The notes below the pieces were generated by a model. That model made no database searches. It was given only the letters and a program-made list of their open reading frames with translations, and was not told the origin of the DNA. The position numbers were made by a program, and so were the translations under genes. This document shows positions 25,174-33,926 of a stretch of 64,000 bases of DNA, in pieces. The stretch covers positions 62,001 through 126,000 of the forward strand of contig NZ_JAGGLB010000023.1 in the NCBI RefSeq assembly GCF_017874215.1, read 5' to 3'. How positions within the stretch are numbered: position 1 is the first letter of the stretch; every line of letters begins with the position of its first letter. Source of the DNA: Paenibacillus eucommiae (GTDB lineage: Bacteria; Bacillota; Bacilli; Paenibacillales; NBRC-103111).

Positions 25174-27225
25174 TTACAAGCTAACTTCTACAATAACTGC
25201 CCCGCGCCCCGGAACATATAAACTAAATTCAGATCCACGCGGTTTAACGGGGACACCGGGAAATTCAGTCAGCACTTCGATCCGCTGAATAGGCCTGCCC
25301 ATATCTACATGTGCGGATTTGTAATTGATGTGCACATTCGTCAGTATGAGACGGTAACGCTGTGGAGCGACTTCAAGTGCAGCAACACGAATATAGGCTT
25401 CGTTTTTCAACAGTTTTGGCGCATGGGTAACTGCGATGATTTCCTCAACCACACGGTTTATTAACGGCTCTGCCACCGGACGAAAGTGCAGGCTCTTCAC
25501 CCAAGTAATCGCATCACTAATTGGTTCTTGCCCTTGTTGCCACTCGTTCCCCTCTGAAAGTTGATCTTCCAGATAGCGAATGTCATCGGCTTGGCTGCCA
25601 GCAGGACGGATCAGGCAAAATAACTTGTGTTCATCATGCCCACTATGAATGCCCAATTGCTCCAACGCTACTGCAACCCGTTCTGTCATCCTTCCCAAGA
25701 AAACTGCGGCTCCACCCTGATAAGCGAGCACGGTTTGCATTTCATCATCAGGCAGCACATGCAGATTCGTGACGAGAATCGTACCCGTAAAGGAAGGGAC
25801 CTCCTTGATTCCGATTGCCGCATGTACCGGTGCTCCCCGTGATAAAAGCTCATTCGCATACTTGTGGACAGGCCATGTCCGGTCCGTCGCGTATTCCCGC
25901 ATGGAAGGCTGCAGCATCGCATCTGACCAGACCAGTGCTGCTCCGGCAATTCGATACGGCTGCGCTTCGAACCCCAAATTCCAGCGTGTAGTAATCCACT
26001 TCCAGCCTTCACCGCTAATTCCATCTCCAAGACAAGCCATGAACCCTGCTGCGCAGCGCTTCACTCCATCATTTGCAATGAGGTACATATTCGTTAAAGT
26101 ATGAATATCCCGCTCCAGCACGGTTGGCGCATGACTGATTGCATCCCACTGCTCATGCGTATCCGCCAGCGCATTCAGGCAAATCAGCTTCGTATCCGGT
26201 ACATAGGCCTTGATCATCAGCAGCATCGCCATAAACTCGGTCCCCGGTTCATATTCGGTTTCCCCGGCACCGGCCGAGAGTGAGGCGCCCACTGTCTCAA
26301 CGATAAAGCCGTCAATCCCTGTATCAGCCAGCAGCTTGTAATCGACGCCATATCGATACAACGCTTCGAATGGTTCTCTCGTCCAGGCCGTGTTCACATA
26401 CGCTTTTTTCCCGGCCTTGCGTATCCCATCCATGATTTTGTGCCAGAGCTGCGCCCATCTGCTGCCATGGAATTCGATCCATTCCATCCGCTTGTTGCTC
26501 CAGATCCAGTCCGCACGCAGCTCCATTTCACCCTGTTCGCCATCGCAAGCAACCTGCATATTATCAGGCAGCTCCAAGCCGCTCCATTGTATAAACTGCC
26601 CTACCATATCATCGGAATAGTCGGTTTCTGCCAGGCTCAGCCTTGGGCTTGTATATCCGTCTGCGCCATGATACCCGTCGAACCCGTAGTCTTCCAGCAC
26701 CTGTATTAACTCGGGTACAAACTGATCTTCATAATAGCTGCCATCCTTCATGCGACGCAGCGGATTAATGCCCGGGAATGGCTCCCCCGTCTTGCGCATC
26801 TCGTACAGCTCGGGATGGGCAGCGCACCATGTGCTTTTGCTCAATTCCTCGCTGCCATTCTCACCATCGAACTGAAAAATATCAAAGAACGCACAGTATA
26901 CTTCAATACCATGCTTCTGCAGTTCACGCACCAGATTCCGTAATTCAAGATTGGTCCATTGCTGTCTTCCCCGCTCTTTGTTATACGGGCGCGCTCCGTA
27001 GGAGCACATCTCCATCGGCAGCCCCCACTCCGCCTCCATCCCCGAGTGCCCATGGACAAAATCAGGCGTGTAGAACAACAGGGAGACGCTGTCCGGAATA
27101 AATCCCGCACTATCCAGATAGGCCTGAACGGCATAATCCGGTTGCTGGTTGTCGAAGCCGATTAATTCGATCCAAACCCAGCGTTCATAGTTTACTGTAC
27201 CTGCACGGCTAGCCTCACGACTCAT
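25174..27225 (-). CDS. Putative cytoplasmic TIM-barrel glycoside hydrolase-like protein
   Basis: ~683 residues, not confidently assigned to a family. There is no signal peptide. The N-terminal ~400 residues look like a (beta/alpha)8 barrel: VYCAFFDIFQFD, LEDYGFDGYHGADGY, KKAYVNTAWTREPFEALYRYGVDY and GIDGFIVETVG read as successive strand ends bearing Asp/Glu. A glutamine-amidotransferase-like region (~480-550; ILVTNLHVLPDDEMQTVLAY) and a beta-sandwich C-terminus (PGRGAVIVEVSL) follow, as in GH42-like enzymes. It lies between the permeases and the SLH protein and probably acts on imported oligosaccharides. ATG 27225 follows GAGGGTG. Confidence 0.6.
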   Translation of the reverse strand: MSREASRAGTVNYERWVWIELIGFDNQQPDYAVQAYLDSAGFIPDSVSLLFYTPDFVHGHSGMEAEWGLPMEMCSYGARPYNKERGRQQWTNLELRNLVRELQKHGIEVYCAFFDIFQFDGENGSEELSKSTWCAAHPELYEMRKTGEPFPGINPLRRMKDGSYYEDQFVPELIQVLEDYGFDGYHGADGYTSPRLSLAETDYSDDMVGQFIQWSGLELPDNMQVACDGEQGEMELRADWIWSNKRMEWIEFHGSRWAQLWHKIMDGIRKAGKKAYVNTAWTREPFEALYRYGVDYKLLADTGIDGFIVETVGASLSAGAGETEYEPGTEFMAMLLMIKAYVPDTKLICLNALADTHEQWDAISHAPTVLERDIHTLTNMYLIANDGVKRCAAGFMACLGDGISGEGWKWITTRWNLGFEAQPYRIAGAALVWSDAMLQPSMREYATDRTWPVHKYANELLSRGAPVHAAIGIKEVPSFTGTILVTNLHVLPDDEMQTVLAYQGGAAVFLGRMTERVAVALEQLGIHSGHDEHKLFCLIRPAGSQADDIRYLEDQLSEGNEWQQGQEPISDAITWVKSLHFRPVAEPLINRVVEEIIAVTHAPKLLKNEAYIRVAALEVAPQRYRLILTNVHINYKSAHVDMGRPIQRIEVLTEFPGVPVKPRGSEFSLYVPGRGAVIVEVSL

Positions 27226-27234
27226 TTTACTCAC

Positions 27235-27290
27235 CCTCTCATCCCTCTTATCCCTTGTATCCCTTTTATCCCTTTTATCCCGTTCATTCG
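27235..27290. repeat. Short ATCCCTTTT-type tandem repeat
   Basis: About five degenerate copies of a ~10-bp unit (TATCCCTTTT) fill the gap between the barrel gene and the upstream permease gene. Confidence 0.6.
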
Positions 27291-27292
27291 TC

Positions 27293-28177
27293 TCATCCCT
27301 TCACGCTGCCAAGTACAATTCCCTTCACAAAAAACCGTTGCAGAAATGGGTACACAATCAAGATTGGCAGCGCGCCGAGAAAAATCTGGGCGGAACGGGT
27401 CGTTCGCTCGGAAATCTCCATAATCCCGGTTAAATTGTTGGGATCTGTCTTCATCGGATTGCTGTTAATGACCATCAATTGCAAATAAGTGGATAGCGGA
27501 TAGTTTTGCGGGAAATTCATGTAAATCAAACCGTCAAACCATGAATTCCAATGAAAGACCATTGTAAACAACGCAACAGTTGCCAGCACTGGCAGAGACA
27601 TCGGCAGAATCATACGGCACAATACTGTCCAATGCCCTGCACCATCCATAAATGCCGATTCTTCCACTTCTTTGGGCAAGCCCCGAAAAAAGTTAAGCAA
27701 CAAAATCACATTGAACACGGACACTGCCCCCGGAATGACCAGCGCCCAAATCGTGTCGATCAACCCGGTCTTGCTCACAACCATATACGTTGGAATCAGC
27801 CCGCCACTGAACAACATCGTAAACACAAAAAACCAGGCGTAAAAGCTGCGGCCCTTCAAATCATGCTGCTCCTTGGACAATGGATAGGCGGACAAGATGG
27901 CCAAGCCCATACTAATGACAAAGCCAAGCCCAAATCGCTGGAGCGTAATTAGAAAAGAAGCGATGAACTCCTTTTTTTGCAAAATATACGCGTAAGAAGA
28001 CAACGTGAAATCGACCGGAAGCAAATTGATCTGTCCTGCAGATGCTGCTGAGCTGGAGCTGAACGAAATCGCCAACACCTGTATTAAAGGAAGCAGGCAT
28101 AGCAGCGAAAGCGAGATGAGGAAGAGATAGTTTCCTGCAACAAACACTTTTCTACCGAAAGAAACTTGGTGCAGCAT
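27293..28177 (-). CDS. Carbohydrate ABC transporter permease (LplC/YtcP-like)
   Basis: ~294 residues with six predicted membrane helices; the first begins in VFVAGNYLFLISLSLLCLLP. The EAA loop is present (GLPKEVEESAFMDGAGHWTVLCRMILPMSLP, about 185-215), where the ATPase docks. The C-terminus FLQRFFVKGIVLGSVKG is typical of LplC/YtcP permeases. I placed the start at ATG 28177, 6 nt after AAAGGATGG; TTG/ATG codons at 28198/28195 overlap the upstream stop. It pairs with the permease encoded just upstream. No ATPase gene is present; a shared MsmK-type ATPase elsewhere is expected. Confidence 0.9.
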   Translation of the reverse strand: MLHQVSFGRKVFVAGNYLFLISLSLLCLLPLIQVLAISFSSSSAASAGQINLLPVDFTLSSYAYILQKKEFIASFLITLQRFGLGFVISMGLAILSAYPLSKEQHDLKGRSFYAWFFVFTMLFSGGLIPTYMVVSKTGLIDTIWALVIPGAVSVFNVILLLNFFRGLPKEVEESAFMDGAGHWTVLCRMILPMSLPVLATVALFTMVFHWNSWFDGLIYMNFPQNYPLSTYLQLMVINSNPMKTDPNNLTGIMEISERTTRSAQIFLGALPILIVYPFLQRFFVKGIVLGSVKG

Positions 28178-28194
28178 ATCAACCCATCCTTTCA

Positions 28195-29094
28195 TCAAAA
28201 AATACGATAATTCATTAACCGGTAGGCAAGAAAATAAGACAGTACAATCAGGCCAAAGGATACCACCGACTTGAACAATCCGATTGCCGTGGCAACTCCG
28301 AACTGTGCATCAAGCAATCCGATCCGGTAGATCAGCGTATCAAGGATATCACCGCTTTGGTATACACTAGGGCTATACAAATTAAATACTTGATCAAACC
28401 CTGCGTTCAGCACATTACCAAGGCTCAGGGTTGCCATAAGGACAATAATCGGCACCATGCCAGGAAGCGTGATATGCCACACTTGCCTGATATGGTTTGC
28501 TCCATCGACAATAGCCGCTTCATACAGCGCGGGATTAATCCCGGTTATAGCCGCGAGAAAGACAATGGTGCTAAAGCCGAATTCCTTCCAGACATCCGAT
28601 ATGATCAGGACAGAAGGAAACCACTTGTTGCTTCCCAGGAAAAAAATAGTGTCCAATCCAGTTGCCTGCAGCAGTTGGTTCACAATTCCCTCGGAGGGAG
28701 ATAAAATATCGACCAATATGCCTCCCAGAATGACCCAGGACATAAAGTGAGGCAAGTAAACCAGCGTCTGAACGCCACGCTTGATAAACATGATCTTCAG
28801 TTCATTTAACAGGATGGCTATCACAATTGGCACGAGCAGGCCCAGTATAATTTTCATCGTTGCAATATAAACCGTGTTATAAAGCACCTGCCAAATATCG
28901 GGCATCTGCAATACATAACGGAAATTGCCGAGCCCGATCCAATCCGATCCGAACAACCCCTTGACCGGAATAAACTTTTGAAAGGCGATCACAGATCCTA
29001 CCATAGGATAGTAGCAATAAATAAGTAATACAATAATGCCTGGAACCAGCATCAAATGGAGAGGAAACTGCCGTTTCAGCTTCAGGATATTCAT
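28195..29094 (-). CDS. Carbohydrate ABC transporter permease (LplB/YteP-like)
   Basis: 299 residues and six predicted membrane helices. The start is typical of the family (FPLHLMLVPGIIVLLIYCYYP), as is the EAA loop (GINPALYEAAIVDGANHIRQVWHITLPGM). It forms the heterodimeric membrane channel with the next gene. Its start overlaps the ASRT gene stop by 4 nt, so translation is coupled. It belongs to the CUT1 group importing oligosaccharides, probably those released by the SLH protein. Confidence 0.92.
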   Translation of the reverse strand: MNILKLKRQFPLHLMLVPGIIVLLIYCYYPMVGSVIAFQKFIPVKGLFGSDWIGLGNFRYVLQMPDIWQVLYNTVYIATMKIILGLLVPIVIAILLNELKIMFIKRGVQTLVYLPHFMSWVILGGILVDILSPSEGIVNQLLQATGLDTIFFLGSNKWFPSVLIISDVWKEFGFSTIVFLAAITGINPALYEAAIVDGANHIRQVWHITLPGMVPIIVLMATLSLGNVLNAGFDQVFNLYSPSVYQSGDILDTLIYRIGLLDAQFGVATAIGLFKSVVSFGLIVLSYFLAYRLMNYRIF

Positions 29095-29483
29095 ATTCCC
29101 GCATATCCCATCATGCCGATATAAGCCAGATTGGGCTGGGCAATATCCATGCGCCCGTACTGAATGACGACCTCAATATTGCTTCTGAAGCGCAATGAAT
29201 ACTGGAGCTGCCGATCCAGCCGGATGCCGCCAATATCGTCCGGGCGATCCATTCGCAGGCATTTCACCCGTTTTCCCGCTACAACAATCGGAATCTGCTC
29301 ATCCGGCTCGCGGTCCTCATAATAGATATCCATGAATACTTCGGCCACTTCATCGTGGCAGTTCAGGATCATCACCGCTTCATGCCCTTCGAAGGGCTCG
29401 CCTTCCACTTTTCCCGCATAAGGCAAGTAGCCGTCAACAATATACCAGTTTTTTGCGCCCTGTTTGGCCCCTTGTTTACTCAT
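29091..29483 (-). CDS. ASRT-domain protein (sensory rhodopsin transducer family)
   Basis: 130-residue beta-sandwich protein. It matches the ASRT family closely: NWYIVDGYLPY near the start, GHEAVMILNCHDEVAEVFMDIYYEDREP in the middle, then RVKCLRMDRPDDIGG and LRFRSNIEVVIQYGRMDIAQPNLAY. The prototype partners Anabaena sensory rhodopsin, but most bacterial members have no rhodopsin nearby and have been proposed to bind small molecules such as sugars. The gene sits between the M24 gene (1 nt gap) and the permease gene (4 nt overlap), which fits a sugar or metabolite role. No rhodopsin gene is in the window. Confidence 0.85.
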   Translation of the reverse strand: MSKQGAKQGAKNWYIVDGYLPYAGKVEGEPFEGHEAVMILNCHDEVAEVFMDIYYEDREPDEQIPIVVAGKRVKCLRMDRPDDIGGIRLDRQLQYSLRFRSNIEVVIQYGRMDIAQPNLAYIGMMGYAGI

Positions 29484-29484
29484 C

Positions 29485-30690
29485 TTAGCCTCCTATTTCA
29501 GTCGAAATAATCCGTTTTTCCTTCCAGGTTTTGCTCAGATGCCTGACGAGCGGTGACATCGATTCATAGCCATCCGTCGTCACAAGCAAGCTTTCCTCGA
29601 TCCGATTGGAGCCATGCGGGTGCCCGAACAGGCTGACATCCGTATTGACGGTCATGCCGGCTTCGAATAGCGCCTCCGAATGCTCGTCCGGATAGGGAGA
29701 TTCCGCCTCAGCCAAGCCGCAGCCATGCATGGGCGGGTACAGGTCGTATTGCGTAACCCCTTGCTCCCGGAAGTAGCCTTTGACAGCCCGGACCACTTCG
29801 CCTTGCTTCTCCCCAGCCTTGATCTTCGACAGGGCAATATCCTCGGCTTCAACAAGGATGTCGATGAAGGCCTTCTGCTCTTCACTGATAGTTCCGGCGA
29901 CAAACGGGAAGTTCAGCGTGGTGACATAGCCCTCCACCTGGACCGCGATCGCCGCCATAATCATATCCCCGTCCTCTATGACCTTCCGCGATGCCCGCCC
30001 GATAATCGTGTTGACCCGTTCCCCGCTGGTCAACAGGCAGAACGGGATGCTCTCCGCTCCTTGCTTGGTACATTCTCCCTGGGCCAAAGCTGCCAGCTCC
30101 AGCTCCGTCATGCCTGGCCGCACCTGCTCAATCATAAGCCGGTAGCCCGCATCAGCGATGCGCGCCGCCTCTTGCAGGCAAGCCACTTCATGTACCGATT
30201 TGGACATCCGCAGCTTGAACAGCAAGCCTGCAGCATCCACGATTGCGACTCCACTAAAGGCCCGTTCAATCGCCTGCATTAAGGGTACAGGGATCGCATC
30301 CAGGCCGACGATGCCCAGCGTTCGCAAAGCTGTGCCTGCTTGCAGCTCCTTGCAAATAGCAGCCAGGCTTGTGTAATTCGCATACGGATATTCGATCTGA
30401 TCAGGCACCGTTACACAGTTGAATTCCGGCAGCAGGCGTACATCCGGCCAGGCGCTCATTTCGCGGCAAAACATCTCGCCCTCAGGCGCAGCGATGATGA
30501 ACGGCTCTCCCTCCAGAGGCACAATCGCCGCTCCACGCTCAAACAACGGCCAATAGTTGCCGATGTAGCGCAAATTTTCTTTCCTGTACTCATCCCCGTA
30601 AACGAGGCAAGCCTGCAAGCCTTGCTCACGCATCAGCGCCCGCAGCTTCTCAGTCCGCAGCGTGTATTCTTCCCGTGGAATTTTTATCAT
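29485..30690 (-). CDS. M24-fold (aminopeptidase P/creatinase-like) protein with degenerate metal site
   Basis: ~401 residues: a creatinase-type N-domain (to ~135) and a pita-bread C-domain. Compared with Xaa-Pro peptidases, the two metal Asp are Ala and Thr (DMIMAAIAVQVEGYVTTLNF), the third Glu is Asp (NTDVSLF), and only the His (MHGCGL) and the last Glu (RIEESLLVT) remain. A metal-free, creatinase-like C-N hydrolysis or another reaction is therefore more likely than peptidase activity. ATG 30690 follows GGAGG; an earlier ATG (30711) would place that site inside the coding region. It is followed directly by the ASRT gene. Confidence 0.8.
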   Translation of the reverse strand: MIKIPREEYTLRTEKLRALMREQGLQACLVYGDEYRKENLRYIGNYWPLFERGAAIVPLEGEPFIIAAPEGEMFCREMSAWPDVRLLPEFNCVTVPDQIEYPYANYTSLAAICKELQAGTALRTLGIVGLDAIPVPLMQAIERAFSGVAIVDAAGLLFKLRMSKSVHEVACLQEAARIADAGYRLMIEQVRPGMTELELAALAQGECTKQGAESIPFCLLTSGERVNTIIGRASRKVIEDGDMIMAAIAVQVEGYVTTLNFPFVAGTISEEQKAFIDILVEAEDIALSKIKAGEKQGEVVRAVKGYFREQGVTQYDLYPPMHGCGLAEAESPYPDEHSEALFEAGMTVNTDVSLFGHPHGSNRIEESLLVTTDGYESMSPLVRHLSKTWKEKRIISTEIGG

Positions 30691-30744
30691 TCTATCTGAA
30701 TCCTCCTTCATAGTGGCTCGGCATATGGCTTCGCACATCCCGTT

Positions 30745-32229
30745 TTAGTACATCACTTTGCGGATGCCCATGAAATCTGCGACATAAGCCAGTTCTTGCG
30801 TTAAATCTCCATAGGCAATAATGCAATGGTGGGCAAAGCCCTCCTTGATCAGCGCAGCCAAAAACTGCTTGATCGGCGGAACAAACTGGATGACCGCTGT
30901 TATTTCTTCGCACGGAATGTTGTGCGGGATATGCAACGCTTCGCCTTTGACAATCAGCATCTTGTAGCCCTCTTCATCAATAATCAAGTGGCTGATCGTG
31001 ACCGTCCCCGGCTTCAAGGTGTACTCAAAGCCAAACCCTGCCCCCTGCAGCCCCCATTGCTCAGGCGACCGGTTCACCTTGACCGTGCTGCGGTCTGTGG
31101 CATAAGCCGTGTCCGCAAAGCCATGGTGGACCATCAGCAAGGCATTCAGCTCTTCGTCAAACTCACCCCATTCGGCATAGGCCGGCACCTTCCCATTAAG
31201 CATATGCATCAACACCATCATGATCAGGCCGTGGACGTCGCCTTCGGTGTTCACCACATACTTGCCTTCCTCGTGCATCATCGTATTGGCCAAATAGGAG
31301 GTCGTGCCCGTCTTTTGTTCAACATAATGCTGGCCCAGTAAGGTCAAGGCGTCGAGCCGGAACCGCTGCAGCGTGTTGCGCAGTGCTACATAGAAGCGCG
31401 ATGATTTGGCAATATCTGCTTCATCCAAGCCTACGATATTGAACCTCGTTTTCGTCGCTTCAGCAACCGCCTGGCTATCTTCCTCCGAGGCATTGTTGAA
31501 CTGCTCCAGCAGATGGCCGACCTGGATCGCAATAATGTTCGGCCCCAGAGTCCCCTTGATCATCGTCTTGTCATACTCGAAATCGTACATGCCACGGAAC
31601 ACATGGCCAACGACGCCGATATTCGTCTTTTTCAGCTGGGTAAAAGCTTTGTAGGCCCGAATATACGCCGACATCTCGCCATAAGCGGCTTCATCGCGGA
31701 TCGATCCGACGACTACCTTCAGGTCGCGGTACCAGCCCATCTTGCGGAAGGTGGCTGCTAATTGCAGGTTGGCGATTAAGGCCGAATTGCGCAGTACATT
31801 CTCATAGTTCGTATGCAGGTCGATTTTATTCGTATGCTGAGTGTTGAACAAAACTACAGGCACATGGCGCACATGCTCCAATGCCTGGATTGCCATATAG
31901 TCCGGGCAATACGTCCCCGCGACATAGACGATCAGGTCCACGCGTTCCTCTGCCAGCTGGCGGCCTGCCGCCTCAGCGGCATCCAGCGTGTCAATGATGC
32001 CGGGCCAGATGACCTCTTCTTGCGGCATGGCTGCCTGCAGCTGTTCATAAACAACTTCCATATCTGCCGTTACATTCGCCTTCAAGGATTCCGGGAACAT
32101 GCGCCAGTATTCAAAAAATCCTAACGTCATCAAGCCGACCTTCAGCGGCATCGCCGCTTCCTTGTTCGTCAGTAAGTCCCCAAACACATTTCCTTTTGCC
32201 GTTTCAAATGATTCAATAATGTCAGTCAT
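30745..32229 (-). CDS. L-arabinose/L-fucose isomerase-like sugar isomerase
   Basis: 494 residues. The N-terminal Rossmann-like domain (PLKVGLMTLGFFEYW; VDLIVYVAGTYCPDYM) and the C-terminal domain resemble AraA/FucI-fold isomerases, which use Mn to interconvert aldoses and ketoses. Family-like stretches: VVGHVFRGMYDFEYD, NTEGDVHGLIMMVL, HHGFADTAYATD. It is divergent from true AraA, so the sugar is unknown. The position between amidohydrolase and M24 genes supports a catabolic role. The start follows AGAGGA. Confidence 0.8.
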   Translation of the reverse strand: MTDIIESFETAKGNVFGDLLTNKEAAMPLKVGLMTLGFFEYWRMFPESLKANVTADMEVVYEQLQAAMPQEEVIWPGIIDTLDAAEAAGRQLAEERVDLIVYVAGTYCPDYMAIQALEHVRHVPVVLFNTQHTNKIDLHTNYENVLRNSALIANLQLAATFRKMGWYRDLKVVVGSIRDEAAYGEMSAYIRAYKAFTQLKKTNIGVVGHVFRGMYDFEYDKTMIKGTLGPNIIAIQVGHLLEQFNNASEEDSQAVAEATKTRFNIVGLDEADIAKSSRFYVALRNTLQRFRLDALTLLGQHYVEQKTGTTSYLANTMMHEEGKYVVNTEGDVHGLIMMVLMHMLNGKVPAYAEWGEFDEELNALLMVHHGFADTAYATDRSTVKVNRSPEQWGLQGAGFGFEYTLKPGTVTISHLIIDEEGYKMLIVKGEALHIPHNIPCEEITAVIQFVPPIKQFLAALIKEGFAHHCIIAYGDLTQELAYVADFMGIRKVMY

Positions 32230-32258
32230 TCCTTGCCATTCCTCTCTTATGTCCCGTT

Positions 32259-33080
32259 CTATTTGTTGATGCGGCCCACGAGCCGCACCGCATTGTTATG
32301 AAGAATATTGCGCATCTCATCGTCCGCAATGCCGGAGAATAGCACACTGCCCAGCATATAATGGGGATCGTACCAGGGAAAATCGGTGCCGAAGATAACT
32401 TTCTCCGACCCAGCCTCCCGCACCATCTTGCCGACCATACCGTTAAGCCGCCCAGTATCGCATAGCTCCAGATACACATTGGGCTGGCGCTTGGCAAGCG
32501 CGATCGCGTAATCCGTTTCCCCTGGTGCCGAATGCCCAAGTAAAAACTGAACATTCGGATATGTATGTGCCAGTTCTGCGATCATTTGCGGCGGGTTATA
32601 CAGGCTATGCCCCCATGTATGGGAAAGAAGCAGCAGCCCCCGTTCATTGGCAAATTCATAGATGCGGCGGTAGCAATCCCCTGTGAGGGGATACTTGTGA
32701 TAGTCCGGCAGCAGCTTGAACCCTACATAGCCGTAGGTGCGGTCGAACGCCGCCAAATCCTCCTCCAGCCCATCCAGATAATGCGGGTTAACGGTATAAT
32801 AACCTCGGATACGCTGCGGATGCTGCGCCATTGCAGCCACAATCTCGGTATTGCCGCCTACCGGGTCGAACAGTGCGCTATGCGGCGCGGAAATAATCCA
32901 CGCGATATGTTCGCGGTCCATCGTGTCCAGCATCGTCTCCAGGCCCGCTTCCGGCAAATACGTACCATAAAAGGCGCCCATATGCGTATGCATGTCGATA
33001 ATCGGGATGCTGGACAGCCTGCCTTGCTCCACAAACTCCCTCGCCAGCTTCGAGCGGTTTTTCATACCCTGCAAGCTCAT
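32259..33080 (-). CDS. Amidohydrolase family protein (metal site intact)
   Basis: 273 residues of the amidohydrolase_2 family, a TIM-barrel with one catalytic metal. All expected ligands are visible: HxH near the N-terminus (IIDMHTHMG, ~28-36), His after strand 5 (LLLSHTWG), His after strand 6 (FLLGHSAP) and the strand-8 Asp (VIFGTDFPW). Decarboxylase or lactonase chemistry is usual for the family. ATG 33080 follows GGAGGAGG; longer upstream frames lie inside the preceding gene. Its start overlaps the preceding gene's stop by 4 nt (ATGA), so the two products may form a complex. Confidence 0.88.
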   Translation of the reverse strand: MSLQGMKNRSKLAREFVEQGRLSSIPIIDMHTHMGAFYGTYLPEAGLETMLDTMDREHIAWIISAPHSALFDPVGGNTEIVAAMAQHPQRIRGYYTVNPHYLDGLEEDLAAFDRTYGYVGFKLLPDYHKYPLTGDCYRRIYEFANERGLLLLSHTWGHSLYNPPQMIAELAHTYPNVQFLLGHSAPGETDYAIALAKRQPNVYLELCDTGRLNGMVGKMVREAGSEKVIFGTDFPWYDPHYMLGSVLFSGIADDEMRNILHNNAVRLVGRINK

Positions 33081-33862
33081 AGTCGCACCTCCTCCAGCAA
33101 GCGTTCCAGATTTCCGTGTGCAATGCCCTCCAGCTGTTCCTTGCCAATGCCGGAGCCCAGCAGCGCCGCCAATGGACCGCCGATGGCATTGCTGGGAAAA
33201 TCCGAGCCAAACAGCAAGCGTTCGTGCCCGAAGCGATTGCATATTTCCCTGATCTCCCCGGCTGTCTGCATATCGCCTGTTTCGATATAGAAATTCGGAT
33301 AATTGCGCAACAAAGGAAACGTGAACCTCGCATGGCTCCAAAGCCCATAGTTATATAAAATAACGGTTAAATCCGGGAACTCCTGCAGCAAGGCATAAAT
33401 GTCTTCCCAGCCCTGACTGGGCGACAGAAATAGGGGAATCCTCGCATCCGAAATCGCCTGCAGCAAATCCCCCATCACCAACCCACTTAGAAAATAGCGG
33501 TTGCGCTGCGGATAAGCCCTAAGCAGCCGTACGCCGCTTGCCTTCATAGCAGGGAACAGCTGCTCTGGCGCATAATGCCCTTCCGTAATGGGCGGAAGAA
33601 TCGTCCATGACGGCAACAGGCGACCTGGCGCTTTGGCGGTTTCAACAAGCACCGCCTTGTTGCCGTAATCCGGATCAACATCCGCCATCGCCTGGTGGGC
33701 GACCACCGCAGCCGCAATGCCGCAGAAGTCCAACTCTTCCAGCAATGCCTCTGCATTGCTGGCCTGCTTCACCTTCTCCTGCACCAGGAAGTGCTCATGG
33801 TTCACCACTTCATAGTTCACCGTTTTCAGACCAACCGAACAGCTGCAATCGATCAGTTTCAT
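33077..33862 (-). CDS. Amidohydrolase-fold protein lacking the metal ligands
   Basis: 261 residues clearly related to the preceding family (LLFGSDFPSNAIGG with the strand-8 Asp; the end HGNLERLL). But the N-terminal HxH is replaced by CSC/S (IDCSCSVG), the strand-5 His by Ser (LFLSPSQG), and the strand-6 His by Asn (VILYNYGLW). It probably does not bind the catalytic metal and may be a structural or regulatory partner of the intact enzyme whose gene overlaps it by 4 nt. An unusual metal-free activity is the alternative. Confidence 0.78.
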   Translation of the reverse strand: MKLIDCSCSVGLKTVNYEVVNHEHFLVQEKVKQASNAEALLEELDFCGIAAAVVAHQAMADVDPDYGNKAVLVETAKAPGRLLPSWTILPPITEGHYAPEQLFPAMKASGVRLLRAYPQRNRYFLSGLVMGDLLQAISDARIPLFLSPSQGWEDIYALLQEFPDLTVILYNYGLWSHARFTFPLLRNYPNFYIETGDMQTAGEIREICNRFGHERLLFGSDFPSNAIGGPLAALLGSGIGKEQLEGIAHGNLERLLEEVRL

Positions 33863-33926
33863 ACAACACCCCCATCCAGATTGCCGATTAACAAGCCAGT
33901 GTTAATCGACGGCCTTCCATCATCCC

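Noticed and set aside
29680..30282. Long plus-strand frame opposite the M24 gene
   Set aside because: Shadow of the coding strand; it has no homology, no ribosome-binding site, and the minus-strand product is a clear family member.
32565..33290. 241-codon plus-strand frame opposite the amidohydrolases
   Set aside because: Basic, low-complexity translation typical of an antisense shadow of GC-rich genes.
33081..33341. N-terminal extension of the first amidohydrolase
   Set aside because: It runs out of phase through the upstream gene; the metal-ligand HxH pattern and GGAGGAGG site support ATG 33080.
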